DNA of 64,000 bases, from the NCBI RefSeq assembly GCF_001641695.1, contig NZ_LSEF01000090.1:278725-342724 (forward strand), read 5' to 3'. Shown piece after piece: positions 7,891 to 16,978 of this stretch. The translations under genes and the position numbers were made by a program. Origin of the DNA: Bradyrhizobium neotropicale. Its GTDB lineage: Bacteria; Pseudomonadota; Alphaproteobacteria; Rhizobiales; Xanthobacteraceae. The notes beneath the pieces were generated by a model. That model searched no databases and had not been told where the DNA came from. It saw only the letters and a list, made by a program, of their open reading frames with translations. Within the stretch, counting starts at the first letter, position 1; every line of letters starts with the position of its first letter.

Positions 7891-10800
7891 CTAGCCGCCC
7901 GCCCAGACGTCAAGCACATAGCGGTTCCCTTCACCCAACTTTTCGATCCAGCGCGTGCCGGCGGCAGCATCGCTGCCGCTCTTCTCGCGATGGATCGCGA
8001 CGAGTGCCGCCTTCACATCGGGCTCCATCTTGCCACCATCGCCGCAGACGTAGATGATCGCACCCTGCTCGATCAGGGCCCAGACCTTGTCCTTTTGCGC
8101 TGCGAGCAGATGCTGCACATAGGTCTTCGGACCGTCTGCGCGCGAGAACGCGGTGAAGAGCTCGGTGATGCCGCTGGCCTCCAGCGCCTTCAATTCCTCC
8201 CTGTAAAGATAGTCCTGGTCGGGATGGCGGCAGCCGAAGAACAGCATCGCAGGACCAAGGGCGGCACCCTTGGCTTTCCGCGCCGCGCGCTCCCGGAGGA
8301 AGCCGCGGAATGGCGCCAGCCCCGTGCCGGGGCCGATCATGATGATCGGGACGGATGAATCATCCGGCAGACGGAAGCCGGCCTTGGTCTCGCGCACGGT
8401 CGCATAGACCGTATCGCCCGCACGGCGATCGCTAAGATAGTTCGAGCAGATGCCCTTGTAGATGCCGCGGCCCGAGGCGGCCGGCCCGCCGACCACGCCG
8501 ACGGTGACGCTGCACCGCGCGGGATCGACCGACGGCGAGGACGAGATCGAGTAATAGCGCGGCGCGAGCAGTGACAGCATTTCGAGATAGACGTGGAACG
8601 GCAGCTCGCAGGCCGGATGTTCGATCAGCAGGTCGAACACCGATTTGCGTTGCGCCAGGATCTCGCCTCGGTAGCGCTCGCCGGCCTCCGCATCATCGCC
8701 GACGAAGGCGAGCAGCTTCGGCTTGGTCACCGGGCAGCGCGTATGCTCCGACATGATCTGGATCTGCTTGCGCGTTGCCACCTGCTGCAGCTCGACGAAA
8801 TCGGTCAGGAGCTGGCCGACCGAGACACTCTCGCCGGTCGGCAATTGCGCGCGGCGTCCCTCGGCGACCTGGAGCCTGACCTGGTCAGCGGGCAGGAAGC
8901 CGAAGCGGCGCGCCACCGCCTCGACCAGCGCCGGGTCGTTGCGCGGCACCACGCTGAGATGGTCGCCAACGCGGTAGCTCGTGCCCCGCGGCAACTGCAC
9001 CTCGATGTGGCGCGTCGAACGATCCGACGGATTGGGACCGTTCCTGTTCTGAAGCTCGTCGTTGACCAGCACCTTCATCGCGACAGTGCCGCCGAGCGCC
9101 GCGACCGCGTTGACGGCGCCAGGCGCAACCGGCTCGACCTTGTAAAGCGGCTCGTCGTCGGCGCTGCGGCTGAAGTTTTGAGTCAGCCCCCACTCATTCA
9201 TCGCCGCGGGCGCGGCGACCGCGAACCATTTTTCGAACTGGCCGTCGAGATCGCTGCGCGCGTCACCCTCACCACGGACATAGAGGCTGCGCGCGCCGCG
9301 GGCCGCAAGCTGCTCGTCGATGAAGCGCGGCACGGATTGGTAGGTCGCGGCCCAATCGCTGTTGCCGCAGCCGAACACGACATAGCGCACCTTGGACAGC
9401 GCATCCTTCGAGGCCTCGCCGTGCAGCCATTTGACGAACTGCGTGGCGTTGTCCGGCGGCGCGCCGTTGTAGGAGGCGCAGAAGATCAAGACGCCGCCCT
9501 CTTCCGGCAGCTTGCCGGCATGGTCGTCGAGCGGCGCGAGCCTGGTGGCGAAGCCGTTGACCTCGGCAAGATCGGCGACACGCGTCGCCAACTCTTCGGC
9601 CGTGCCGAGATTGGAACCGTAGAGCACGAGCAGCGGCGTGTTGTGACCGGGACGCGTCGTGGCGCGCGGCGCGGCCGTACCGGCACTCGTCGTCACAGCC
9701 ACCGGGCCAGCATAGGCGCCGCGCTCGCGATCGGCGCGCGGGCGGACCTTGAGCTTGAATCCCTCCGGCTTGATCGTCAGCGTCTCCTTCAGATGCATCT
9801 GGTAGCGCTGATGGTCGACCAGCCGGAAGCGCTGGAGGATCATGCCCAGCGCGAGCGCGGCCTCGTGCATGGCGAAGCCGCGGCCGATGCAGGCGCGCTG
9901 GCCATTGCCGAACGGCTTCCAGGCATTGACCGGCCGCTTGGCCTCCGCCTCACGGCTGAAATTTTCGGGATCGAACGCATCGGGATTGGGACCCCATACG
10001 CTGGGATCGCGATGCAGCGCCGTCACCAGGATCGTGGTGAAGGTGCCCTTTCTCAGCCTGTACTTGCCGCCGCCGATGTTCTCGTCCTTGAGCGGCGAAA
10101 TGCCATATGCCGGCGCCGGCGGCCACAGCCGCAGCGCCTCTTTCAGGATCTGGGTGATGTAGGTGAGCTGCGTTACCTGCTGATAGGTCGGCCGGGCGTT
10201 GACGTCGGGGCCGAAGACGCGGTCGACCTCGTCATAGGCCTTCTTCAGGATCTCGGGATGCTTGAGCAGCGCGTAGATCGTGTAGGACAGAAGGCCGCTG
10301 GTGGTCTCGTGGCCCGCGATCAGGAAGGTGTTGATCTGGTAGCGGATGTTGACGTCATCGAGCTGCTCGCCGGTCGAGCGGTCAACGCCGGTCATCATCG
10401 CCGCGAGCATGTCTTTCTTGTCGTCGACGGCCTCCGCGCTCTTGCGCCGCTCGGCGATGATCTCGTCGACCATCTTGTTCATGAAGGCGACGTCTTCGCC
10501 CAGAGTCTTGCGCCGCTTCTGCATCCAGAGCTGCTCGAACGGCAGGCCGCGAGTCATCATGATCGTTTCGAGCGAGCGCACCAGCGACTCGACGAAGGGA
10601 TGGTAGTCGCGCCGGTAGAAGGAGTTGAAGCGGTAGTCGAAGCCGCACAGCCCGATCGTATCCAGCGTCAGCGCAGTCATGTCGTGCACGACGTCGATCT
10701 CGTCGTCGGCGTTGAGCCGTTCCCACTTCTTCACGAGCTGCTCGGCAATGTCGACCATGCTCGGGTGATAGGACTGCATGGCGCGATTGCCGAACGGCTG

Positions 10801-11127
10801 GAGCAGGATGTTGTGCGCCTTGCTCCAGTTCGGCTCGTTGGTGTCGGCCGTGAACAGGCCGTCGCCGCCGACTGCGCGCACGCGGCGCAGCGCGCCGCGC
10901 ACCGTCTTGTCGAACCGCTTCTCATCGGAGAGTTCGTCGACCAGATCATGGCCGGAGACGACGACGATCGGCGAGCCCATCATGTCGAGCCAGAAGATCG
11001 GCCCGAGCTCCTTGGCGAGCCGCGTCAGGTGCTGCACGGGCGCAGCCGAGTCCAGCGACAGCATATTGCCGACCACCGGCTTGGTCGGCGGATGCGGAAT
11101 CGGGTCCAGACGGTTCTTGGATGACAT
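7891..11127 (-). CDS. Self-sufficient cytochrome P450/NADPH-P450 reductase, CYP102 type
   Basis: A 1078-residue fusion of a P450 to a diflavin reductase, as in P450 BM3. The heme domain covers about residues 1-465: I-helix AGHETTSG, ExxR in KEALRLWPP, and heme loop FGNGQRACIG with Cys413. A linker is followed by a flavodoxin-like FMN domain (VLYGSNLGTAEELA) and an FAD/NADPH domain (RYYSISSSPS, IGPGTGLAPFRG, VYVCGDG-like end). Known members hydroxylate medium- and long-chain fatty acids below the terminal carbon, taking electrons from NADPH without a separate ferredoxin. It follows the epoxide hydrolase at 11288-12283 in the same direction, with a repeat in the 160-base gap. The ribosome site GGGGGATACG precedes the ATG. 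Confidence 0.95.
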   Translation of the reverse strand: MSSKNRLDPIPHPPTKPVVGNMLSLDSAAPVQHLTRLAKELGPIFWLDMMGSPIVVVSGHDLVDELSDEKRFDKTVRGALRRVRAVGGDGLFTADTNEPNWSKAHNILLQPFGNRAMQSYHPSMVDIAEQLVKKWERLNADDEIDVVHDMTALTLDTIGLCGFDYRFNSFYRRDYHPFVESLVRSLETIMMTRGLPFEQLWMQKRRKTLGEDVAFMNKMVDEIIAERRKSAEAVDDKKDMLAAMMTGVDRSTGEQLDDVNIRYQINTFLIAGHETTSGLLSYTIYALLKHPEILKKAYDEVDRVFGPDVNARPTYQQVTQLTYITQILKEALRLWPPAPAYGISPLKDENIGGGKYRLRKGTFTTILVTALHRDPSVWGPNPDAFDPENFSREAEAKRPVNAWKPFGNGQRACIGRGFAMHEAALALGMILQRFRLVDHQRYQMHLKETLTIKPEGFKLKVRPRADRERGAYAGPVAVTTSAGTAAPRATTRPGHNTPLLVLYGSNLGTAEELATRVADLAEVNGFATRLAPLDDHAGKLPEEGGVLIFCASYNGAPPDNATQFVKWLHGEASKDALSKVRYVVFGCGNSDWAATYQSVPRFIDEQLAARGARSLYVRGEGDARSDLDGQFEKWFAVAAPAAMNEWGLTQNFSRSADDEPLYKVEPVAPGAVNAVAALGGTVAMKVLVNDELQNRNGPNPSDRSTRHIEVQLPRGTSYRVGDHLSVVPRNDPALVEAVARRFGFLPADQVRLQVAEGRRAQLPTGESVSVGQLLTDFVELQQVATRKQIQIMSEHTRCPVTKPKLLAFVGDDAEAGERYRGEILAQRKSVFDLLIEHPACELPFHVYLEMLSLLAPRYYSISSSPSVDPARCSVTVGVVGGPAASGRGIYKGICSNYLSDRRAGDTVYATVRETKAGFRLPDDSSVPIIMIGPGTGLAPFRGFLRERAARKAKGAALGPAMLFFGCRHPDQDYLYREELKALEASGITELFTAFSRADGPKTYVQHLLAAQKDKVWALIEQGAIIYVCGDGGKMEPDVKAALVAIHREKSGSDAAAGTRWIEKLGEGNRYVLDVWAGG

Positions 11128-11162
11128 TGACGTGCGTATCCCCCTGACTCAGTCGGCTATCT

Positions 11163-11285
11163 CGTCATTGCGAGGAGCCACCCGGTTCGGCCTTCGGCCG
11201 GCCGGATGATAAACTCCGCGACGAAGCAATCCAGACGATCCCCGCAGCTAAATTTCTGGATTGCTTCGCTTTGCTCGCAATGACG
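11163..11285. repeat. Intergenic inverted repeat, CGTCATTGCGAG type
   Basis: The outer arms CGTCATTGCGAG and CTCGCAATGACG and the inner AAGCAATCCAG / CTGGATTGCTT pair are the same as at 2477-2562. A second hairpin-forming insert (CCGGTTCGGCCTTCGGCCGG) lies inside. It separates the epoxide hydrolase from the P450 gene and could affect read-through. Confidence 0.75.
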
Positions 11286-11287
11286 GG

Positions 11288-12283
11288 CTATCCAAACCGC
11301 CTTCTACGCCATTCGATCAGCTTGGCACTGACCTCTTCCGGCTTCTCCTGCTGCGTCCAATGGCCGCTGTCCTTCACCAGATATTTCTCCAGGTCCGGCA
11401 CCAGCTTCTCCATGCCGTCGGCCGCCGACGGCGGCAGCACCGCGTCGTTCTCGGCCATGATCATCAGCGACGGCACGTTAACGTGATGGTCCAGTCCCTC
11501 GGAGCGCTGCCAGTTGCGGGTGTAGTTGCGGTACCAGTTGATGCCTCCGGTAAAGCCGGTCCTGGTGAACGTATCAACGAACACCTTCTTCTCCTCCGCC
11601 GACAGGATCGGCGTGCGCGGGTCATGCCTGGCATCGTAATTTTCAATCATCTGCGGAAACGCCAGGTTGATCCGGGGCGAAGCCCCGATGCCGGCGATCG
11701 GCTCTTCGGCTGGCGCGCCTGCGGGCCGCGCAACCGGCTTGCGCATGAAGGCATCAAAGGTCTCTTCGACGCGGCTGCCGAAGATCCTGTCCGGCTCGCG
11801 CGCGGGATCCTGGAACTGCACGATGTACATGTGATCGCCGAAGCGCTTGCGGAACAGCGCGATCGGGTCGGCCGGCGCGCGGTCCCAATGCGGCGTATTG
11901 ACACCGACGACGCCAGCGACGCGCGCGGTATGCCGCAGCGGCATCTGCCAGACGAGGAAGCCGCCCCAGTCGTGGCCAACGAAGATCGCCTTGTCGATCC
12001 CGAGATGATCGAGCAGCCCGACGAGATCGCCGGTCAGATGTTCCAGGTCGTAATCCTCGACCTGCTCGGGCCGGTCCGTCGCGCCATAGCCGCGCTGGTC
12101 GGGCGCGATCACCCGGATCCCGGCTTCGCTCAGCGCCTTGATCTGGTGGCGCCAGGAGAAGGCGAGCTCGGGCCAGCCATGACAGAGCACCATTGGCGGC
12201 TTGTCGCTCTTCGGGCCCGCGTCGTAATAGCCCATGCGGATTCCGTTCGTCTGCACGAACTCAAGCTGCGGCATTTCAATCAT
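11288..12283 (-). CDS. Epoxide hydrolase-like alpha/beta hydrolase
   Basis: A 331-residue enzyme of the epoxide hydrolase group. The oxyanion motif HGWPE (residues 35-39) and the nucleophile elbow GHDWGG with Asp105 are diagnostic of epoxide hydrolases and haloalkane dehalogenases, and HGWPE favours the former. The catalytic histidine is likely in DSGHWTQQ, and a cap tyrosine could be in INWYRNYTRNW. The ribosome site TAGGACG precedes the ATG. It lies ten bases after the wax ester synthase stop and upstream of the fused P450, so it may open epoxides formed from unsaturated lipids. That link is inference. Confidence 0.9.
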   Translation of the reverse strand: MIEMPQLEFVQTNGIRMGYYDAGPKSDKPPMVLCHGWPELAFSWRHQIKALSEAGIRVIAPDQRGYGATDRPEQVEDYDLEHLTGDLVGLLDHLGIDKAIFVGHDWGGFLVWQMPLRHTARVAGVVGVNTPHWDRAPADPIALFRKRFGDHMYIVQFQDPAREPDRIFGSRVEETFDAFMRKPVARPAGAPAEEPIAGIGASPRINLAFPQMIENYDARHDPRTPILSAEEKKVFVDTFTRTGFTGGINWYRNYTRNWQRSEGLDHHVNVPSLMIMAENDAVLPPSAADGMEKLVPDLEKYLVKDSGHWTQQEKPEEVSAKLIEWRRRRFG

Positions 12284-12293
12284 TGCAAACGTC

Positions 12294-13844
12294 CTATTCA
12301 GCAGCGCCTTTGACGTCGGCTGCCGGCGGCGCGTAGGCGGCTTCCAGCGCGGCGAACTCCTCTGGCAGCATGTCGCACATCACCTGCACATGCGGAATGA
12401 TGTTGGCGCCGACGATGAAGCCGAAATCGAGCTGGTCGCGATAGCTCTGCACGGTGATGTTGAGCGCCTGCCCGTGCGTCGAGATCGATACCGGGAAGAT
12501 GTGCAGGAGCTCGGCACCGGCGGCATAGAGCGTCTGCCGTGGACCCGGCACGTTGGAGACGGTGATGTTGGCTGGCGGCGGCAGCACGTCCGAGAGGTTC
12601 GAGCGGCTGTAGAGCAAGGCCAGGATCTGCACCATGATCGGCGCGCCCAGCATCGAGATGTTAGAGACCTGCGGCATCAAGGCGCGCAAGGGGTGAGACA
12701 TCTCCTTGGATTTGGTCGATTGCGCGATGATCGCCTCCAACCGCGCCTTGGGATCATCGATGTTGGTGGCGATCGAGCAGATCATGCCGAACACCTGGTT
12801 GTTGGCCTCGGTGTTACCCTCCTCGCGCAGCGAAATCGGCACCGCCGCCGTGAGCGATTTCGTCGGCAGCGTGCCGTACTGCTGGAGGTAGCGGCGGACC
12901 ACGCCGGAGGCGAGAGCCAGCACCACGTCATTGAGCTTGCCGCCGGCCTGCTTGGCGAGCGCCTTGGCCCGCGACAGGGAAATCGACACGCCAGCGAAGC
13001 TGCGCTCCGAGGAGATGGTCTTGTTGAGCATGGTCGGCGGCGACACCATGCTCGCGAGGCTCTCGCGCGACCTCGGATCGGCGATCTTGCCGAGCACGTC
13101 AGAGACGCTCTTGAGCACGGTCGGGATGTTGCCGGCGAAGCGCACCGCGCTCTCGATCTGGTACATCGCGTTGTCGAACAGGATCGAGCCGATGTCGCTT
13201 TTGCCGGTGCGCGGCAATTGCAGGTTTTTCGCGGCGGCCGAAGCATCGAGCGGCTGGCTGAAGAGTTGCTGATAGGAATCGAGCAGGTTCGCCGCGATGT
13301 CGCGCGGCTCCTGTCCGGGCTTCGCGCCGCCGGTCGGCGGCTCGACCTTCCGCGGGATCGGCGAGATGTCGTAGATCATGTTCGTCAGCGCCGCGCCGGC
13401 ACCGCCGTCGATGGCGGCATGGTGCATCTTGGAATAGAGCCCGACCTCGTTGTCCTTCATGCCCTCGAACACGTAGAACTCCCAGAGCGGGCGGGCGCGG
13501 TTCAGGAGCTTTGCATGCATCCAGCCGACAATGCGCTCGAGCGTGGCGCGGTCGCGTGGCGCAGGCAGGCTGGCGCGGAAGATGTGGCGATCGATGTCGA
13601 ACTGACCGTCCTCGACCCAGGTCGGGTGATCGATATCAAGCGGCGCCTTCTCCAGCCGCGCCTTGAGGATTGGCGCGATGTGCAGGCGCGAGACGATCAT
13701 CGCCTTGAAGTCTTCGAAGAAGTCGCCCTTGTAGTCGTCGGGCAGGCGAAAGATCGCCATGCTGCCGACGTGCATCGGCATTTCCGGCGTTTCAAGATAG
13801 AGAAACGACGCATCCAGTGACGACAGCTTCTTCCCGTCAGCCAT
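12294..13844 (-). CDS. Wax ester synthase/diacylglycerol acyltransferase (WS/DGAT)
   Basis: A 516-residue acyltransferase of the bacterial WS/DGAT family, which moves an acyl group from acyl-CoA to a long-chain alcohol or diacylglycerol. The catalytic motif is HHAAIDG at 141-147 and the family PLWEFYV motif is at 119-125. The late segment TVSNVPGPRQTLYAAGAEL is the conserved C-terminal block. The start has a strong ribosome site (GGAGGGATAA). It sits in an operon of hydrolases ending in a fatty-acid P450. PHA is the better known carbon store in this group, so wax ester or triacylglycerol formation would need testing. Confidence 0.92.
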   Translation of the reverse strand: MADGKKLSSLDASFLYLETPEMPMHVGSMAIFRLPDDYKGDFFEDFKAMIVSRLHIAPILKARLEKAPLDIDHPTWVEDGQFDIDRHIFRASLPAPRDRATLERIVGWMHAKLLNRARPLWEFYVFEGMKDNEVGLYSKMHHAAIDGGAGAALTNMIYDISPIPRKVEPPTGGAKPGQEPRDIAANLLDSYQQLFSQPLDASAAAKNLQLPRTGKSDIGSILFDNAMYQIESAVRFAGNIPTVLKSVSDVLGKIADPRSRESLASMVSPPTMLNKTISSERSFAGVSISLSRAKALAKQAGGKLNDVVLALASGVVRRYLQQYGTLPTKSLTAAVPISLREEGNTEANNQVFGMICSIATNIDDPKARLEAIIAQSTKSKEMSHPLRALMPQVSNISMLGAPIMVQILALLYSRSNLSDVLPPPANITVSNVPGPRQTLYAAGAELLHIFPVSISTHGQALNITVQSYRDQLDFGFIVGANIIPHVQVMCDMLPEEFAALEAAYAPPAADVKGAAE

Positions 13845-13890
13845 TTATCCCTCCCGCAAATCCAACGGGCGCCTTGGTTGGCGCTTCTCG

Positions 13891-14691
13891 TCAGGCCGAT
13901 ACTGCCTGTTCCGGCGGGGCATATGCAATGGCAAACGGCCCCTCCCGGTCAAATGGCCAGAATTCCCCTTCCGGTTGCGCCAGGCGATCCGCAACGGCCC
14001 ACAGGGCGGCCGGATTCACCCCGAGCCCGATGTGGCTTGCAAGGTACACCTCGATGTTCTCGGCACGCTCGGATGGGCGCAACAGACAGGTCCGCCAGTT
14101 CACGACGCCGTCGGCGCGCGAATAGAGCGAGCTCGCCGGCACCGGCAGGTCGCCGGCGATCGCCGCACGCAGCTCGGCAAAATCCTCGACGCGCTCGCCG
14201 GACAGCGCTTCGTAGAGCCGCGTGGCATTGGTTGCCCGCACGTCGTTGGCAAAGGGGCTGCCGAGCGTCACCACGTAGCGGACCATGTCGGGCGCCTGCA
14301 GCGCCAGATCGCGCGCATAGACACCACCGAGACTCCAGCCGACCAGGCTCACCTTGCGCCCCGTCGTGGCATGGATCTCGGCCAGGCGAGCGCGCAACGC
14401 ATCCCGCATCCGCTCCAGGCCTCCGAGATTGCGGCCCATCCGCCAGGCATGCGTATCGTAGCCGAGCTCGCTCAAATAGCGCCGCATCGGCGCCATCGAG
14501 AGATCGCTGGCCAGAAAGCCCGGCAGCGCCAGCACCGGATGGCCGTCTCCTCTCGGCGCACGCATCAGAAGGGGCGACAAGAGGACGCTGGCATTGAATT
14601 CGAACAGGCCGCGTGCTTCGGCAAACAGCAGCCCGAGGCCCGGCGGACGAAGCCGGCCTGACGCCAGGGCTCCGTCCGGTTCGGGCGGCAT
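13891..14691 (-). CDS. Alpha/beta hydrolase, paralogue of 217-987
   Basis: A 266-residue alpha/beta hydrolase with nucleophile elbow GWSLGGVYARDLA and late histidine candidate SHIGLGVNPAA. It shares long blocks with the hydrolase at 217-987: GDGHPVLALPGFLASDLS, the RMGRN motif, and TLGSPFANDVRATN. The ATG overlaps the stop of the DUF6489 gene by one base (TAATG), so the two are probably translationally coupled. Its place in front of the WS/DGAT gene suggests a lipid ester or acyl-CoA substrate. Confidence 0.85.
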   Translation of the reverse strand: MPPEPDGALASGRLRPPGLGLLFAEARGLFEFNASVLLSPLLMRAPRGDGHPVLALPGFLASDLSMAPMRRYLSELGYDTHAWRMGRNLGGLERMRDALRARLAEIHATTGRKVSLVGWSLGGVYARDLALQAPDMVRYVVTLGSPFANDVRATNATRLYEALSGERVEDFAELRAAIAGDLPVPASSLYSRADGVVNWRTCLLRPSERAENIEVYLASHIGLGVNPAALWAVADRLAQPEGEFWPFDREGPFAIAYAPPEQAVSA

Positions 14692-14948
14692 TATTTCTTC
14701 TTATCGCTGCTGCGGGTGCCGCCGAGACCGGCCATCGTCACGAACATGTTCTGAAACTGCTCGGCAAGCTTCGGATCGAAGGAGAACCAGCTCTGGATCA
14801 GCGATTCCGGCGAGACCTTCTCGATGTTGCTCAGCACCTGCTGCTGCAATTTGTCCATCACCGCCGTCTGCATCGGCGCAACGTCGGGTAATCCGAAGAA
14901 CTGACGGGCCTCTAAGGGGGTGCAGTCGATTTCGATGTTAACCTTCAT
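14691..14948 (-). CDS. Small DUF6489 protein
   Basis: An 85-residue protein beginning MKVNIEIDCTPLEARQFFGL, which I recognise as the DUF6489 type. The middle is helical (AVMDKLQQQVLSNIEKV) and the tail ends in a run of lysines. An open frame extends upstream, but the ATG at 14948 has a near-perfect ribosome site (TTAGGAGGGGAC). It leads the lipid operon and is coupled to the next gene. In Bradyrhizobium such genes commonly sit by hydrolase or acyltransferase genes, to my knowledge. No function is known; an accessory or granule-binding role is only a guess. Confidence 0.75.
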   Translation of the reverse strand: MKVNIEIDCTPLEARQFFGLPDVAPMQTAVMDKLQQQVLSNIEKVSPESLIQSWFSFDPKLAEQFQNMFVTMAGLGGTRSSDKKK

Positions 14949-15360
14949 GTCCCCTCCTAAAGAAACGGATTCGGGCGGCTGGCCCAGTATCGCCGCGACT
15001 TGGTGTGCGACGCAAGCGACCTGACGCAAGCGGCAGACCGCCGGTTTCGGCAATCGGCGGATATGGTCAATCAAATCGCTCCGCACGAATGCGCTGAGAT
15101 CGCCGGGCGCATCCCCGACGAGAGTCCGGACGGACGGCCGGGGTGCCACCATTCTGGGACCTCATGGGCCGAAAGTCGAATGTCTGCCCACAGCCGCCCG
15201 CCCTCTTCATTGTTGGTCAGCATTGCTGCACAGCGGCGCAAGTTGGCGCGTTCCTTGCTGGAATGGCGCTTGCACGGGTCAGCAACTCTGGGCAACATGG
15301 ATCAATAAGCCCGCCGAACAATCAAAAATCACCGGCGTGGCAGTGTGGAGAGGGTCACGG
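14949..15360. other. Divergent 412-base intergenic region
   Basis: It holds the promoter of the lipid operon (minus) and of the first peptide importer (plus). The only strong signal I see is the sigma-54-type site at 15244-15259. On the minus strand TTGCGT and GATACT near 15000 are spaced by 18 bases and form a weak sigma-70-type candidate. Open frames across the region look non-coding. Confidence 0.5.
15244..15259 (+). promoter_or_regulatory. Sigma-54 (RpoN) promoter candidate
   Basis: The sequence TGGCGCGTTCCTTGCT fits the RpoN consensus TGGCACG-N4-TTGCW, differing in one base, with GG and GC exactly ten bases apart. Transcription would start near 15270, about 90 bases before the binding-protein ATG at 15361. 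RpoN control would link peptide uptake to nitrogen supply. Confidence 0.55.
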
Positions 15361-16962
15361 ATGTCAGTAGGTCGTAGTCTGTTTGCGGCGACGCTCGCCG
15401 GTATACTCGCGTTGACGCTCTCGCCAGCGTCGGGCCAGACGCTGCGTTACGCCAACCAGGGCGAGCTCAAATCACTCGATCCGTACACGCTGAACGAAAG
15501 CACCACCCACGCCCATCTCGGTCACGTCTATGAGGGTCTGGTCGAACGCGACAAGGACCTGAAAATCATTCCGGCGCTGGCCGAAAGCTGGGAAACGCCG
15601 GAGCCAACCCGCTGGCGCTTCCATTTGCGCAAGGGCGTCAAGTTCCACAACGGCGATCCCTTTACCGCCGACGACGTGGTGTTCTCCGCCGAGCGCGTGC
15701 GCGCACAGGGCTCCAACCTGCTGAACCGCCTCCCCGCAGACGCCAAGGTCGTCAAGGTCGACGACTACACCGTCGATTTCATCCTCAGTTCGCCCAATCC
15801 CATCCTCATAGGGCAATGGGACGTCTGGTACATCATGGACAAGAAATGGGCGGAGGCGAACAATGCGGTGGCACCGACGCCGGCCGCGGCCACGACGCCG
15901 AGCTATGCCTCACTGCACGCCAACGGCACCGGCCCCTTCATGATCGACAGCCATCAGCCCGGCGTGAAGACCGTGTTCAAGGCCAATCCGAACTATTGGA
16001 AGAAGCCGGAACATAATCTCAAGGAGATCGTGTTTACCCCGATCGCATCGGACGCCACGCGCGTGGCCGCGCTGTTGTCCGGCGAGGTCGACGTGATCGA
16101 GCCGGTTCCGATCCAGGACATCCAGCGCGTCAATGCCAGCCCCAATGCGACGGTGCTGTCCGGGCCGGAACTGCGCACGATCTTCATCGGCATGGACCAG
16201 TCGCGCGACGAGCTTCTGTTCTCGAACATCAAGGGCAAGAACCCATTTCAGGACATCCGCGTCCGCGAGGCCTTCTACAAGGCGATCGATGTCGAGCTGA
16301 TCAAGAACCGCGTCATGCGCGGGCTCTCCACTCCGTCCGCGCTGATGATCGCGCCGGAGCTCTATCCGCTGTCGAAGGAGTTCACGCGGCCGAAATTCGA
16401 TCTCGATGGCGCCAAGAAGCTGCTGACGGAAGCAGGTTACCCCGATGGTTTCGAGGTCACCATGGATTGCCCGAACGACCGCTATGTCAATGACGCCGCG
16501 ATTTGTCAGGCCGTGGTCGGCATGCTCGCCCGCGTCGGGGTCAAGGTGAACCTCTTGGCGCAACCGAAGGCGCAATATTTCGCCAAGGTGCTGAAGCCCG
16601 GCGGTTACAAGACGTCCTTCTTCCTGCTGGGCTGGACGCCGGCCACGATGGATTCCCAGAATGTGCTGCACGATATCATGGGCTGCCGCGACGATCCCAA
16701 GGATCCCAACCGCGGTGAGGCCAATCTCGGCGGCTATTGCAACAAGCAGCTCGACGAGCTCACCGACAAGGTTCTGGTAGAACCCGACATGACCAAGCGC
16801 AATCTGCTGATCAAGCAGGCGTTCGAGATCGGCAACAAGGACTGGGCCTATATTCCGCTGCATCAGCAGGCGCTCGCCTGGGGCGTGTCCAAGAAAGTGA
16901 AACTGGTTCAGCGTGCGGACAACCAGGTCCTGCTCTACTGGGCCACCAAACAGGAAGAGTAA
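15361..16962 (+). CDS. Dipeptide/oligopeptide ABC transporter, substrate-binding protein (system 1)
   Basis: A 533-residue periplasmic binding protein of the SBP_bac_5 (DppA/OppA) family. It has a Sec signal peptide (LFAATLAGILALTLSPASG, cut before QTLRYA). Family blocks include LVERDKDLKIIPALAESWE, FHLRKGVKFHNGDPFTADDV and the ANPNYWKKPEH segment. I chose the ATG at 15361, with GGAGAGGG in front and the signal peptide directly after. It heads a B-C-D-F gene set. The cargo is most likely short peptides, but this family also binds other compounds. Confidence 0.92.
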   Translation: MSVGRSLFAATLAGILALTLSPASGQTLRYANQGELKSLDPYTLNESTTHAHLGHVYEGLVERDKDLKIIPALAESWETPEPTRWRFHLRKGVKFHNGDPFTADDVVFSAERVRAQGSNLLNRLPADAKVVKVDDYTVDFILSSPNPILIGQWDVWYIMDKKWAEANNAVAPTPAAATTPSYASLHANGTGPFMIDSHQPGVKTVFKANPNYWKKPEHNLKEIVFTPIASDATRVAALLSGEVDVIEPVPIQDIQRVNASPNATVLSGPELRTIFIGMDQSRDELLFSNIKGKNPFQDIRVREAFYKAIDVELIKNRVMRGLSTPSALMIAPELYPLSKEFTRPKFDLDGAKKLLTEAGYPDGFEVTMDCPNDRYVNDAAICQAVVGMLARVGVKVNLLAQPKAQYFAKVLKPGGYKTSFFLLGWTPATMDSQNVLHDIMGCRDDPKDPNRGEANLGGYCNKQLDELTDKVLVEPDMTKRNLLIKQAFEIGNKDWAYIPLHQQALAWGVSKKVKLVQRADNQVLLYWATKQEE

Positions 16963-16978
16963 GTATCGAGAGGTTGTG

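Noticed and set aside
8593..11124. Open frame of 843 codons on the plus strand, antisense to the fused P450
   Set aside because: It mirrors the P450 gene; the translation is Arg/Asp/Leu/His-rich with no recognisable domain. GC-rich genes commonly produce such shadows.
12234..13820. Open frame of 528 codons antisense to the wax ester synthase
   Set aside because: The sense frame has the HHAAIDG motif and a strong ribosome site; the antisense frame has neither.
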